A DNA stretch of 64,000 nt, from the NCBI GenBank assembly GCA_025786725.1, contig JAHLTZ010000002.1, positions 372,001-436,000 of the forward strand. Direction: 5' to 3'. The notes beneath the pieces were generated by a model. It had not been told where the DNA came from. It saw only the letters and a program-made list of their open reading frames with translations, and did no database searches. Position 1 is the stretch's first letter. Every line of letters starts with the position of its first letter. The DNA comes from Syncephalis fuscata. Lineage: Eukaryota; Zoopagomycota; Zoopagomycetes; Zoopagales; Piptocephalidaceae. Below, in pieces: positions 12,830 to 24,464 of the stretch. Both the position numbers and the translations under genes were made by a program.

Positions 12830-13190
12830 ATCATCACATTTATTATTTGTTTGGTGGTCAAATGACTATTTTTAATAACATTAACTCTATTGAACATGGT
12901 GATGGTGGTGAATGACATCACTCATCAAATAAGCATCATCATAGATTTATTATCCAGTATGCATATATTCAATATACATATATATACTCTATTCACCTAT
13001 ATCATTCCCATTCTGTCCCACACTACTATATAACATTTTATAATATACTGAATACATTCTATTGTTTATATATTCCATTACACTCCATTCAGTCTACTCA
13101 TTACACTGTACCCATTATAACTTCCATATTCTTATTTATACTCTTCCAATTGTATATTCATATCATTTTAAATAGTTCTATTTATATTAT
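12830..13190 (-). repeat. Dispersed element copy (minus orientation)
   Basis: Reverse-complement copy of the element at 10355-10970: CACATCATCACATTTATT, GGTGGTCAAATGACTATT, ATTGAACATGGTGATG, GTGAATGACATCACTCATC, ATTATCCAGTATGCATATA, then a decaying tail. With the plus copy at 10355 it brackets the F-box-like gene. Confidence 0.75.
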
Positions 13191-14236
13191 GCACGCTTTA
13201 TTATAGTTATATTCTGTCTAGCTCTAATTTTATTATCTATACATTTTAGCTTATTTTCTCATAGACTTATATACACCGATAGAATGAATAATGTGAGTAT
13301 TGCAAACTTATTACTTTATTAGAATGGTGTATTGAGTTTATTGATGCTAGTTAGTCACGATTTTAATAGTATTCAGTTTAAACCATGTTATAATTATATA
13401 AAGTAATTATAGCTTATTTGTAATCTAATTATTGATATTACTTGCCTTTCAATTTCATGCACAAATGTTATTAAACTTAATCGTCTAATCCCAAATCCAC
13501 ACTGACGTTTTAATATTTTGTTTATATTATTGTAATAAGAATAACATAAATAAATAAACCATGAATATTAGCGCTGAAATAGATAATGCGACTATAGTGA
13601 TATTGAATATGCCTAGTATTTAAAAACAATAAAGCTATTTCATTTTCAGAAATATCAGCAGCAATACATAGAGAATAAGCCAATGGTCAAAACAGAAGCG
13701 CAGTCCGATTTTGGTTTTATGTATAAATGGTAGTTTTGAATTTTTAATACGCATTTAAGCTTGCAAAGTACAGAGTTTCAAATTTCTGTATTTCTCATAG
13801 TAGTGTTTTATTCATTACACCATATGTGTATATATATAAATGAAATAGTAGTCTTCTGTTATGTTTATAAAATAAAATCTATGTTAGCATAGCTATTTCA
13901 ATTCTAATCACCCAAGATCAAGTTGAACCACCATTTCTTTACATGGGCTGGCCCTAGTGGTACCAAGCTGGACCACCATCTTGAGGTGTTGTTTAACGCT
14001 GAACGTCACCTTATTGGCGTGGTTTCAATTTGGTTTTAACCTTTGGCCTTTGGCCGCTGTGACCTCATGCACTGGTTTCTCTACCTTTTTATTGTGTTGT
14101 GGATTCACTTTTTGGCTGCTGCTATTTCTAGTCCTTTGTTTCCATACATCCAACTTTTTTTTACGTTTTTGCACCGGTACTCATATATTTACAAAGCATT
14201 AACTGACAGCATATTTGGCGGTAGTATTGCCTTAAA

Positions 14237-15220
14237 ATGAGCACATCACATCACAATAGCACTGCTAATCTATACCCGATGGATGCCTATGAGTATACAG
14301 AAGCATTGTCTGTTAATTTGAAAGATAGACAGGAGCAATTAAGATATATATGGGCTGAGCTTGTGGTTCATACTATTATGAGTTATGTCCAAGTGCACAA
14401 CATTAACACAGCCCTTCGATTAGTTATAAAACAGCCGCGAGCACTTACACGATGGTGTTGCTTAATACCTTCTGTTCTATGTATTGGCCTAACAATATTT
14501 ACCATTATATTCGACTTGGGCAAAGCATTTTATATGGATACGTCAGTACTTTATTTTGGATGGGCCATTCCCCTTTCTATCATGTGCTACAGTATCATTT
14601 TGTTGCAAAAAGCATATATGTTGTCCCACAAAAGCCGTTGGATATTTGTAATAGGTATAACGCTAATTATACTACAAATGATAATTCCTGTTATGTTGTT
14701 AAACGTTACTGTTATTTTTTATCATGATTTATATCGTAGTGTCTTTTTTGACTATCCAAAGGGAGTGGTTTTAATCTGGTTATGCGTATCTATAGCTGCT
14801 AACCTATTCCTCTCGTCTGTGTTCAGTTACATGGCCTATAAGCAATATCGTATATTCGGCTCTAAGACATGGAAGCGCCTAGCCAGTGATGGCATCCAAT
14901 CCATGTGCCTTGTTATACTTTGTAATATAATCTGCACTGTCCTAATGTTTTTTAATAACTCCAGGATTCTCTTTACACTCCCCTATTTTATTTACTGGTA
15001 GGTTCAACCAATTATGATACTTTGCTTTATATTTACGTAAAACTATATTAGTTCAGTATGCTCGACTATTTTGATTAAAAACTGCCGTAAGACACGCGAT
15101 ATATTAAGTGAAACTAATCATCCAAAGACCGAAAAAATGCTTCAACTTTCGCAAATATTAACACCAGTGTATGGAGAGACAAATACTACAACCAACCAAC
15201 CAACCATTTATATTGTATGA
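14237..15220 (+). CDS. Orphan seven-transmembrane protein, 309 aa
   Basis: Exons 14237-14997 and 15052-15220 join in frame. The product has a polar N-terminus of about 60 residues with NxS/T sites, seven evenly spaced hydrophobic segments (for example WCCLIPSVLCIGLTIFTIIF, SIMCYSIILLQKAYML, FVIGITLIILQMIIPVMLL, VLIWLCVSIAANLFLSSVF, SMCLVILCNIICTVLMFF) and a cytoplasmic-type Lys/Asn/Thr-rich tail. The topology is that of a GPCR-like receptor, but no DRY, NPxxY or fungal pheromone-receptor motif is evident, so no ligand or family can be named. A lineage-specific seven-TM family is the likeliest explanation. Confidence 0.7.
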
Positions 15221-16250
15221 CAATCAATATGCCTATAATACTACAAAACGTGTCAGTATAGTAGGCAAGTGTCTGCAGGTGTTTAATCACACGGATTGGC
15301 ACAAGGCCTTTGTTTATACGCATCCAACCAGCTAACATTGCATAAAAAATACACACATATTACATCATTCTGCATCTTTTAATATGCTTAAAAACATATT
15401 GCAATCCTAAGAATAAATTATTTAGGTACTATAAATGATTATATTTTGTTTGACATTGTTAATAAGCAATAGTGAATAGCCCATTGCTGTATCAATTTGC
15501 CATATGCATTCAGAATAATAAACAAATACCATAAATATTGACGACAATTACAGTCTATTTTTATATTTAATCAAATGGCAGCTTAACTATACTTTACTTA
15601 TAATCAAAGAAAGTGGCTGTATGAACATTAAGTCGATTGCAGCGAGTATAACATATAGGCAAAATATCTTATTTATATTGATAAAGATATGAAATAGAAT
15701 AAAAAAATAAAACTATCTTAAAACCTTAGCTTATATCTTTCTTATTAGCCTCAATAATAAACAAAATACTATCGAATCGAGTGCGTAATTTATACTAAAT
15801 TTATTTTTATTTAATAAACAAAGTATAAAAAACATTCTCAAACTTTGCTACTTTTGCCATTCAAGATAACGAATCTATGATAATAGCTATTTTGATCGCT
15901 GATATCATTTACCTTTTAATTTTATGTTCAATCGCACGAATGTTATAAATGTAGTCAGTTAACACCAGAGCATTTCAAATGTCTAATAGGCTGTTTACTA
16001 TTAGCGTAGTAGCAATAAAATAAATAAATAACCAACTACTTTCCATCTCTTTTTACCAATCTTTTGTAATTATTCGTATCGTACAATATGATACAGCTAT
16101 AAGGACATTCAAGTCATAGTATTAAAACACTTTAAAACACATTATGATTACTTATTATTATTATTTAATACATTTAGAATCATCAATCAACGATAAAATA
16201 ATAAAGCTTAGCACGATTATTTTACTTTAAAAGATGCATTGCATTGTTTA
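15221..16250. other. AT-rich intergenic region
   Basis: About 1 kb between the convergent seven-TM and PSD genes. There are multiple AATAAA-like signals and A/T runs; no gene, tRNA or repeat copy is recognised. Confidence 0.4.
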
Positions 16251-17515
16251 TTACATAAACACGCCCAGTTTTGATCTGACCGTAATGTAGGTCTCAGTTT
16301 GTTTTTCCAACGAGTTTTTCAATAGGTCGTTATCAAACTTAACGTTGTCTGCAAGCATAACAATAGTGCTGCCACCGAATGCAAAGTATCCAACTTCATC
16401 TCCTGCCTTAATAGTTTGGCCCAAGCTTATGGTCAAGTGAATGCCGCCTACGCCGGTCGCGCCAATACAAACGTACTTTACTACTTGTCCATTTGGTCTT
16501 GTAATCTCGACAACGGTGCGCTTGTTCTCCGAAAAGACGCTAATTTCAGATCGGACAGCAATAGGATTGACGGTGTAGTATTCTCCTTTGATTTCGTGGA
16601 TCGCCGTGATCGTTCCGCCAGTGGGCGAGTGGAAACGATGATAGTCTTGTGGTGCCAGGCGGAATATAGCCACTGAAGGATTTTTCAAGCCAATGTTTTT
16701 GCTTTGGGTTGGTCCAAGCATTGCTTCAATTGAAAATGTTTTTCCTTTAATCCAGTACTGCTTAGCCTGCTGTACAGTAGGGAAAACAATAAAACGACAA
16801 TCAGCAATCGATCTGACTATGTTTCCATTCGTTGGATCTTCCATCTTTCGGAATCTGTTTAAATCGAGTCGACGATAGAAGAACTGATTGAAGTTATAGT
16901 ATTTTGGAGGAGGGAAAGGTTCTTCCATACGGGTAAGGCCATACATTTTTTGGAATTCATTAATAAACCCATATGACGCTGGAGAATTATAGTATACGCC
17001 TTGTTTGATTGAAAGCTTTTTCAATGCCTTACGGAAAAGATAAAGTTTGCTGACTGATGGGAGTTTATAGCCGACTACCAATGCGAATCGAACATTATCT
17101 GGCACGAATTCAATTTCTCTTTTGTTTGTCTTGCGATCTATTATGTAGTTTTCAATTTTTGGTACACTATTCACCATAACACTTTCAAAAAGCGTTTTAA
17201 GCTCAAAATCTTCGAAAAACGATGGTTCGATAGGCTTGACTATACACATAAACGTTTATAAAACATATTAATCTATTAATACACCGAATGTCATCATCTA
17301 TAATAATAACACCTACCAACTTCAGTGCTAACTGGCATATCAAGGTTAAGATTAACATTTTCCTTAAAGACTGGACGGTCCCGTCCGTCAGCAACTTTTG
17401 GGGTTTGATTAATTGGCGCTGTTTTTTGACGGAGCATACCATTGAATTGATCACCAACGACCGTGGTCGTGGTAAGTGCTGAGAGAAGCAACAAAGTTAA
17501 TCCGGCAAATTTCAT
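16251..17515 (-). CDS. Phosphatidylserine decarboxylase-like enzyme with signal peptide
   Basis: Exon 1 (17317-17515) encodes a classical signal peptide (MKFAGLTLLLLSALTTTTVV) and a short linker. Exon 2 (16251-17239) encodes the catalytic domain, giving 395 residues in all. Family marks are YNFNQFFYR, DCRFIVFPTV, IFRLAPQDYHRFHSP (residues about 259-272, including the catalytic His) and the self-cleavage site F-GGST at residues 355-358, where Ser becomes the pyruvoyl group after cleavage into beta and alpha chains. The enzyme converts phosphatidylserine to phosphatidylethanolamine. Instead of a mitochondrial presequence or C2 domain it has a secretory leader, implying ER, vacuolar or extracellular location. 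No intact second copy is present here. Confidence 0.88.
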
Positions 17516-18071
17516 AATTGCAATAAAAGTGAATATTCGTAATAGCGATAATATAGTTTTAATACGTTATATCCAAAAAATCTATGCTTTTAAAAAAGCA
17601 CGTTTGGTGCAAGCAGCGAAAATACGCTGTGAATAATACACCGAGTATAGGAAAAGAGCGAGAGAGAGAAAAGGTAAGAAAGAAAAAGGACCAGAATGGA
17701 AGATAAGCTTTATTTAAGCTGTAAATATCGCTAGAACAATGGATCTGTAGCAAATGGAAAGTGCCACGAGATATAGGCATGGACTGTTGCCATATAGAGT
17801 CAATTGAAAAATTGTTTTACTGACAGGTAACATTTTAGTAATGGAGCCGCCACGTGATGCCAAATGGATCTTGAAAATAGATTAGCGGTCTTTAATTGGG
17901 CTTTACTCCGATACTTGCCGGCAAAGTCCACATGTCGTTTGTCCCCTTTCGTTTTGAGCATAAAGCATTCTCATTTAAAAATACAGATAGACATGGATAT
18001 CACATGGTGGATATATAGGAATAGAAGCATAATTATTTATAAATTCATATAACTATCCGATGGCTAGCAAT
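17516..18071. other. Intergenic region
   Basis: About 550 bp upstream of the PSD-like gene. It contains a purine-rich GAGAGAGA tract (about 17660-17700) that may be part of the PSD promoter or leader. No gene recognised. Confidence 0.4.
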
Positions 18072-18664
18072 CTACTGCTGCTCATGGAACACCGCCAAAC
18101 CAGCTATTACAGCCGCGCCCAAAAAGGCCAATGAGATGATAAACCAAATAAATCCCCAGAACTGTGGGACACAGCAACCGGTGTACTTTGCGAATTTGGT
18201 CGCATCACTTTCATTGACTCGACGCACAACCAGATCCTCTACAATATCCCAAAGGCTGTAAAGACAGCTCATGACACTGGAGGACAGCCATAGAATTGGT
18301 TATTACGTCATATTCACTCTATTGGCAATTCGCCAGCAACTTACCCCATAAATAGAACAAAATATTTTAGGCCGACAGCCTCCTTGACCACCCAGAGCAC
18401 GACAATCATTCCTATAAACAATAGAGTGATCCCACGTGTTAGCCAATTCTTTGCCCACCATAGCGTGGCCAATAAACAAATTCCAATAATAACGGATACG
18501 ATTTTGGAGGCCAACACGTTGAATCCTGCGAAAATCATCAATGCTCCAAAAAACGAAGAGCCAAGGTAGCCGGCCGGCAATGTACAGCAAAGTGATCCGC
18601 CACGCTATCATTATAATAGTGATTATAATAATAATTAACATTATTAATAAATAAAAGTGAATAG

Positions 18665-18706
<42 letters not shown>

Positions 18707-19085
18707 AGTAATTAGTATAAACACTTTAAACACTATCCATATCATTGTAAATTACCATGCGGGTCACGCCACCTTCCTCAGGATTAACTTCAATAGATTC
18801 AATCTTGGCACCGGTACAGCAGCCTGCAGCCGCGTGACCAAACTCATGAAGGGCAACCGTCACTAACTACGATACCGGTAGATGGATGGATTATGTAGAA
18901 AGCCAGTTGTTAAGCACTTTTTACTTACAAATATTTTATCTTACTTTGAACGGATACAAAATTGTCTTTAATATAGGAACATTCCATAGAATAAGAATAG
19001 CCACACTAAATGCACCAATTAGGATAAGTGTTGTCTTTTGGTCCTCGTTAGGCGTGATAGCTTCGCTAAATGTTAGTGGTGCCAT
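18072..19085 (-). CDS. Peptidase M50B-like membrane metalloprotease
   Basis: Four exons (18945-19085, 18756-18866, 18345-18604, 18072-18276) join in frame to 238 residues. Order of parts: first TM segment, TVALHEFGHA (the HExxH zinc site) followed by AAGCCTGAKIESIEVNPEEGGVTRM, then PAGYLGSSFFGALMIFAGFNV, several further TM segments, LWWAKNWLTRG, LKYFVLFMGVMSCLYSLWDI, and a final TM before the C-terminus. This is the M50B-like family, distantly related to site-2 protease, found widely in fungi. The substrate is unknown. A microsatellite (TA)n(TG)n lies in the intron at 18666-18706. The gene is divergent from the AVT transporter. Confidence 0.85.
18666..18706. repeat. (TA)n(TG)n microsatellite
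   Basis: Perfect TA dinucleotides pass directly into TG dinucleotides inside the second intron of the M50B-like gene. Confidence 0.95.
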
Positions 19086-19778
19086 CACGATGTTGTTCAA
19101 AATGCAAAGTATGAAATGAAGAAGAGAATGCTAGCTAGCAAGTTAATGTGCGTTTCGTAGATAGAACTATACAATGAAATGCTGTGCAGAAGCAAATAAA
19201 AGGCAGCGTAAAGATGGCTTCAGATAGGATAGTACGGTTGTAGCAAAAGGACAATAACAGTATCCTACTGATCAATGACGCTACTCGAGTAAAAAGATAA
19301 ATAAACAGAATAGTCAAAGCCAAGAATTGGTAATATTTCTATAGCGGTGTTGTAATCAATATTAAACTCCGTTTTAATAGATAGATTATATCTATAATTG
19401 CTATTTATATATATACACTCGACTGTGTTTTATATTCAATACAAAAATATTAGTTGCAACTTGTTCAACTATTCACACACACGCACAAACATACGCACAC
19501 GCAAGTATTAACTACTTTCTTAGTACCTAGTTGTTTTTAGGACATAGCGTAAAAATATTACATTTGTGACAAAACTATTGTGCATGTGTCATTTCTAATA
19601 GTCTGTGGCTGTTTAAAAGTTGTCGAGTTACAACGTAATTTTATCCAATCGTCATTATCTTGCGCGCGATTCTGTCGTGTGTATCGCCTGGTTGCGCTGC
19701 CACGTTAACGTGTCGACACCCTTGCCAGCATTGCTAGTAGCGGTGCATTGCGAACCCTCGCCGTAGACGTACACCATC
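19086..19778. other. Divergent promoter region
   Basis: Roughly 690 bp between divergent M50B-like and AVT genes. A CACACA-rich tract lies at about 19470-19500 and the part nearest the AVT start is relatively GC-rich. No gene recognised. Confidence 0.4.
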
Positions 19779-22098
19779 ATGACACGCTATAAAACCGTGG
19801 CTTCGCGATCACGTACCAATTCAATAGTTGGCGACGATAACGAGGCGATAAACGTTGATGTGCCACTGACTACGCTTAATGGCATCGAGACAAATCGTCA
19901 TCAGTCGTACTCGCGACAACTTTCTGCCGAGAACAGCCGTGTTGGCTCGCCTAGACATCGGTACTATTTACGCTCGAACAGCGAAGCAAGTAGTAATGAA
20001 GATGAGATAGTCAAGACCGAGTTGCATCGGGCAAATCACTTGTTAAATAACACAGCTGCTGAAGATGATGCGAATGGTGATCATCGTGGTCTACTCACCG
20101 GCTCTATAAAATATAATTCAAATCATGGTGTAGAAACACAAGTTAAATTGAGCGATGAAGATTATGACGATCTAGTAATGGGCAGAAACCAAACAGCCAG
20201 CATTATGGAATCATTTCTTAACATGGCCAATTCTATTGTTGGTGCAGGTAATTAGCTAAATTAATATTATACATTATTGTTAAATTACTAAATAACTGTT
20301 ATTGTTATTACAGGCATTATAGGTAGTGAAATAGACCAGATGTTTGGTATAATGTCTTATGACTTTTGTAGGCTTACCTTATTCATTTCGTGAAGCTGGA
20401 TTTTGGTCGGGTATTCTTCTACTTATTGTTTTGACCTATATCGTTGGTAATACCCATATAATTGATTGTTAATTACTATATCCTACTAATTATTATAACT
20501 ATACTATTTTAGATTGGACTGTCGGTTTACTGATCAAAAATAGTCGGATGTCGTCAAAACAGTCTTACCAAGATTTAATGGAGTTTTGTTATGGTCGACC
20601 AGGACTATGGGCTATTTCTATATTTCAATTTATATTTGCATTTGGTGGTAAGTAATAGATCTAATTAGAAATGACTACTCGTCTAACATATACACCAATA
20701 GCCATGTGTGCTTATAACGTGATCATCGGCAAGTAACCAATGTATATCTAGTTGTTATTAATATTTTTCTCTTACTAGGCGATACTATTCCCAGTGTACT
20801 ATCGGCTATGTTCCCATCGATGTCCGAGCATCCGGTATTTGCCTTTTTGGCATCTCGTCGAACTGTTATCTTTCTATGTACTGTTGGCATTACATTTCCA
20901 CTTTCGCTTTATCGCGATATTGCAAAACTGGCCAAAGCAAGCGCATTTGCTTTGGTAGCTTTAGTTATCATCATTGTTGCTGTTATGATCGAGGCCCCTC
21001 GTACTCCGACCAAGACCCGAGGGGATCCATCGCTTCGTTGGACCTTTATTAATCCAGAAATATTCCAGGTAAGTTGTAGCAATTTAGCAAAAACAAAAAC
21101 AAAAACAATAATCAATTAAACATGTTAATTTATTGTCATTAGTCTATTGGTGTCATTTGCTTTGGTAAGCATTGTGTTAATATTAGTTATTATAATTATT
21201 ATGTAAATTTATTTAAACTCATTAATTGAATGGTAGCATTTGTTTGTCATCACAATACTTTTGTGATTTTAAATGCGCTTAAACGACCATCGCTTAATCG
21301 CTTCAGTGTTGTAACCCATTTAAGTATGGTTGTTTCATTGATCACTTGCTTGATCATGGCCATTAGTGGCTATTTAGCATTTACCGATAAAACGGAAGGT
21401 AAGCAATCTGTACGAACTCGTGTAATGTTAGTAATGCCTATGCAACTAGGCAACGTATTGAATAACTTTTCAAATGATAATGTTATTATTAATATTGCTC
21501 GGCTGTGCTTTGGCATGAATATGTTTTCCACATTGCCGCTAGAACACTTTGTTGTCCGTGAGGTATGCAGTACTGCTTTATAGCGCAGTTCCCTACTGTT
21601 CTAATCATTATCTGTTCATATATACATATATCTACACAAAGGTCATTGAAACTCTATTTTTAAAAGGCCCCATTTCTACCCTGACCAATTTTCTATTGAC
21701 TACCGTGCTTATTGGAGCAGCACTTGTTATTGCACTAACTACGTGTGATCTTGGTTTTGTGATGGAATTGACGGTAAGTTTTTGTTTTAATACTAGTAGG
21801 CTATTCTTATTGACACGTCAGTTCAATGATTGTTAGGGCGGTATTTCTGCCACTGCACTAGGTAAGTAATATGCTAAATGATAAACAACAAGGTGATAAC
21901 AACGAATATACTCGTGTAGCCTTCATCCTTCCTCCAGCATGCTATATTAAGCTGGCATCAGGACCTTTGTGGTCACGTAAAAAACTACCTAGTCTCATTT
22001 GCATTGGATTCGGTGTTATAGTAATGTGTCTAAGCACTAGTCTATCCATCCGAAACTACATTATCGACACGAGCAAACGAAGTGTATGCCAATGGTAG
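19779..22098 (+). CDS. Vacuolar amino-acid transporter, AVT / AAAP family
   Basis: A long Ser/Arg-rich cytosolic N-terminus (about 140 residues) precedes an AAAP transporter fold: SFLNMANSIVGAG-IIGLPYSFREAG, then QSYQDLMEFCYGRPG, AMCAYNVIIGDTIPSVL, FPLSLYRDIAKLAKAS, FVCHHNTFVILNALK, LAFTDKTEGNVLNNF and LPPACYIKLASG. About eleven TM segments are expected. The GIIGLPY and YNVIIGDT motifs place it near yeast AVT5/6 and animal SLC38 relatives, so amino-acid export from, or exchange across, the vacuole membrane is likely. The gene has very short exons: 9 nt at 20314-20322, 22 nt at 21143-21164, and another near 21838-21860. The intron at 20729-20778 appears to use a GC donor. Confidence 0.88.
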
Positions 22099-22218
22099 AA
22101 TAGTCAATGGGTGCAGCGTGCATTATAAACGTGCCAGCTGTTAGTCATTTATGTTTGATGAGTTTTTATATAAAAACAAATCGCTTTTCAAACAATAAAT
22201 TCCTTCATTTAATAATGT

Positions 22219-23028
22219 TTAACATCCATCGCTTGTCGCTTTGGTGTTCATAATAAGGGCTACAATAAGGCCGTAAAGACCAAGAACTTCTGCAAAAATA
22301 AGAATGAGCACCATAGTAACAAACATGCGTGGCTGACGAGCATAGGAGCGAACACACTATAATAAAGCGTAATAATTCATTAATACGACGACTAAATTGC
22401 ATGAATAAACTACTTACGGCATCGCCAACAATGCCAATACAATATCCCGCACATAATCCGGTAAATCCAACAGCTAATCCAGCGCCCAAATGTACCAAAC
22501 CACTATTATCACAATTCACAGTTAATCAATTAATAATAATAATAATAATAATAATAATGTTACTATTAACTTACGCATACAATGAATATGGACTAGTGGG
22601 ATTCACTAATATTTAATAATAATATTAATAAAGATACTATTGCTCCATAGATTCTACTTACACGATCCAGCAATCAATACCGAGGTTACCATACCGTAGA
22701 CGGCAATAATACCCGCCATTACAACCGGAATCAACGACTATTATCATTAAACATAAGCTGCTGGTACAAAGTGCATCCAACTATGATACAACGATGACGA
22801 CATCTTACCTTCATAATAAGTTCGGGACGAAATGTACCCATACCCGCGATGCCAATACCGGCTTTGGCTGTGCCATAGGCAGCACCCACCGCTATTGATA
22901 CCAAATCAACACTAAGTGAGAACAAACTCATCTACATACTGTGGCTACTTACAACTAAGTACCATGGCGGCACATACACCTGCAAAGCCAAAGAATGGCG
23001 CATATACCGGACAGTAATCGGTAGCCAT
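22219..23028 (-). CDS. VMA3: V-type ATPase 16-kDa proteolipid subunit c
   Basis: Minus-strand exons encode [88 protein letters not shown], then [30 protein letters not shown] and a C-terminal Cys. The order and the essential proton-binding Glu in [11 protein letters not shown] identify the V0 ring subunit c. It forms the rotating ring of the vacuolar/endosomal proton pump. The start gives the canonical [11 protein letters not shown]-terminus. The AVT gene just upstream would draw on the proton gradient this pump makes; that link is functional inference, not co-regulation. Confidence 0.95.
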
Positions 23029-23830
23029 TTTATGACGATTTTATTGTTGCTATGTCAAGTAGTTGATTGGCTATTGGATCGATTGATCGGTCGGTCAGCA
23101 CCCACGTCAATAAAAATAAATCAATACAATTCAAAGAAATATAATGAAGCAGCGTCACAGCAACTAAGATGGCGGCACTAGATACAACAGTAAACGTGTA
23201 GAGACTAGGCTTGAAAGAACGAGAATAGACAAAAGTCGAAGTGATGAAGAGGGATGAAAAAGAGCTTTGTGTGTATATGCGTATTCAATAAGTCGTCAAC
23301 GTCACGAGGGCAGTTTTCCCTCTGGCTGGCCAAATAAATATCATCATCGGTTAATAATTTTGACCAGTCTATTTCTATATACATTTGTATTTTAGTACCT
23401 AGAACTATAAATATAACTATATTGCTTTTATATTATTTTGTTTTTAGCTTTATTAATAACGAGCTGTAATTTATTTATTTCATTTCATTCAGCAAAGCGT
23501 ATGTACTTAAACTTATAATAAATAATAAATGTCCATAATATCATAGAATAATATATAGTAGTGTGGAATAAAATAAGAGTGATATATGCATACTGGATAA
23601 CTAATCTATAATGATGAGTATTTGATTATTGATGTCACTCACCACTTATTATCATGTTCAATAGATTAGATGTCTAATTCAATTACACGATTGTCATTGA
23701 GTACAGTTTTTTAATATAAAATCACACTAATTATTGATCAACTATTTATAAAACAAATTATATAATAATGTTAAATGGCACATTTAATGCAACTAGCTGT
23801 AATGTATTAATATTTGAAAGAAGGGAATGG
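23029..23830. other. Intergenic region containing a dispersed element copy
   Basis: Upstream sequence of the V-ATPase gene, then AT-rich DNA with the repeat copy at 23480-23810. No other feature seen. Confidence 0.5.
23480..23810 (+). repeat. Dispersed element, internally deleted copy
   Basis: Shares TATATGCATACTGGATAA, CTATAATGATGAGTATTTGA, GATGTCACTCACCAC, ATCATGTTCAATAGATT and the distal tail ATGTTAAATGGCACA with the long copy at 10355-10970. It lacks the middle segment between the two CATGTTCAATAGATT repeats of that copy, as expected if those direct repeats recombined. Confidence 0.8.
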
Positions 23831-23831
23831 T

Positions 23832-24210
23832 TTACTTTTGGTTAATAAAGAAATAATTACAAGTAAATATTATGTATCCCAAACCATGCGTAAATGTTGC
23901 CAGACATGGTATAGGCATAATAAATGCATAAACGACTAAAATAGTGGAAATAATAGTGGTTGATGGATTATTAGTGGACTGGGCACCGCAGCAACATATT
24001 TCCTTAAAATCGTCGCTAATGTATGACAACAGTCGTACATTTTGGGCGGTAAGAAACATTCAAGTCCTTAATAGATGATGGCCTGCCTTAGTTAATATTA
24101 ATAATGATAATGATACGCAAAAACGAACAACCACTTTCAGTATTATTGGTGCATCCAGAACAATGACAATGGCGTAAACTCATCAGCTTCTTTGTTATAG
24201 ATTTCATTAT
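23832..24210 (-). CDS. Hypothetical small membrane protein (uncertain)
   Basis: A minus-strand open frame (23832-24059) encodes a Cys-containing stretch (EICCCGAQSTNN) and two hydrophobic segments. A possible upstream exon near 24150-24210 encodes KSITKKLMSLRHCHCSGC. The two could be joined by an intron into a short Cys-rich membrane protein, but no family is recognised and the exon join is a guess. It may be non-coding. Confidence 0.25.
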
Positions 24211-24464
24211 TAATAGAAGTGGATTTTTAAAAAAAGACCTACAAACCGGTTATTAGATAAAGACATTTGGCCAACCTTCATTTTGTCCTTCACTCTTTTC
24301 CTGATACTTGTGACGCCGTTCCCCCTTTTTGCCTCCGTTTTACGATATTGCCTAGAAATTACTTGTTTGGATAAAACATGATGACAATGAAAAACCCCGG
24401 ACATTGTTCTTCTTGTTATTGATCTAGTTCTATTTTTTACACAGCGCGCCGGCGCGTATCTTAT

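Larger units (their letters stand above)
12227..14236. other. AT-rich intergenic region with repeats
   Basis: Two kilobases without a supported gene. It holds three tandem 43-bp units (12430-12557), a minus-oriented dispersed element copy (12830-13190) and otherwise very AT-rich unique sequence. Open frames at 13957-14240 lie just upstream of the seven-TM gene and look fortuitous. Confidence 0.5.
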
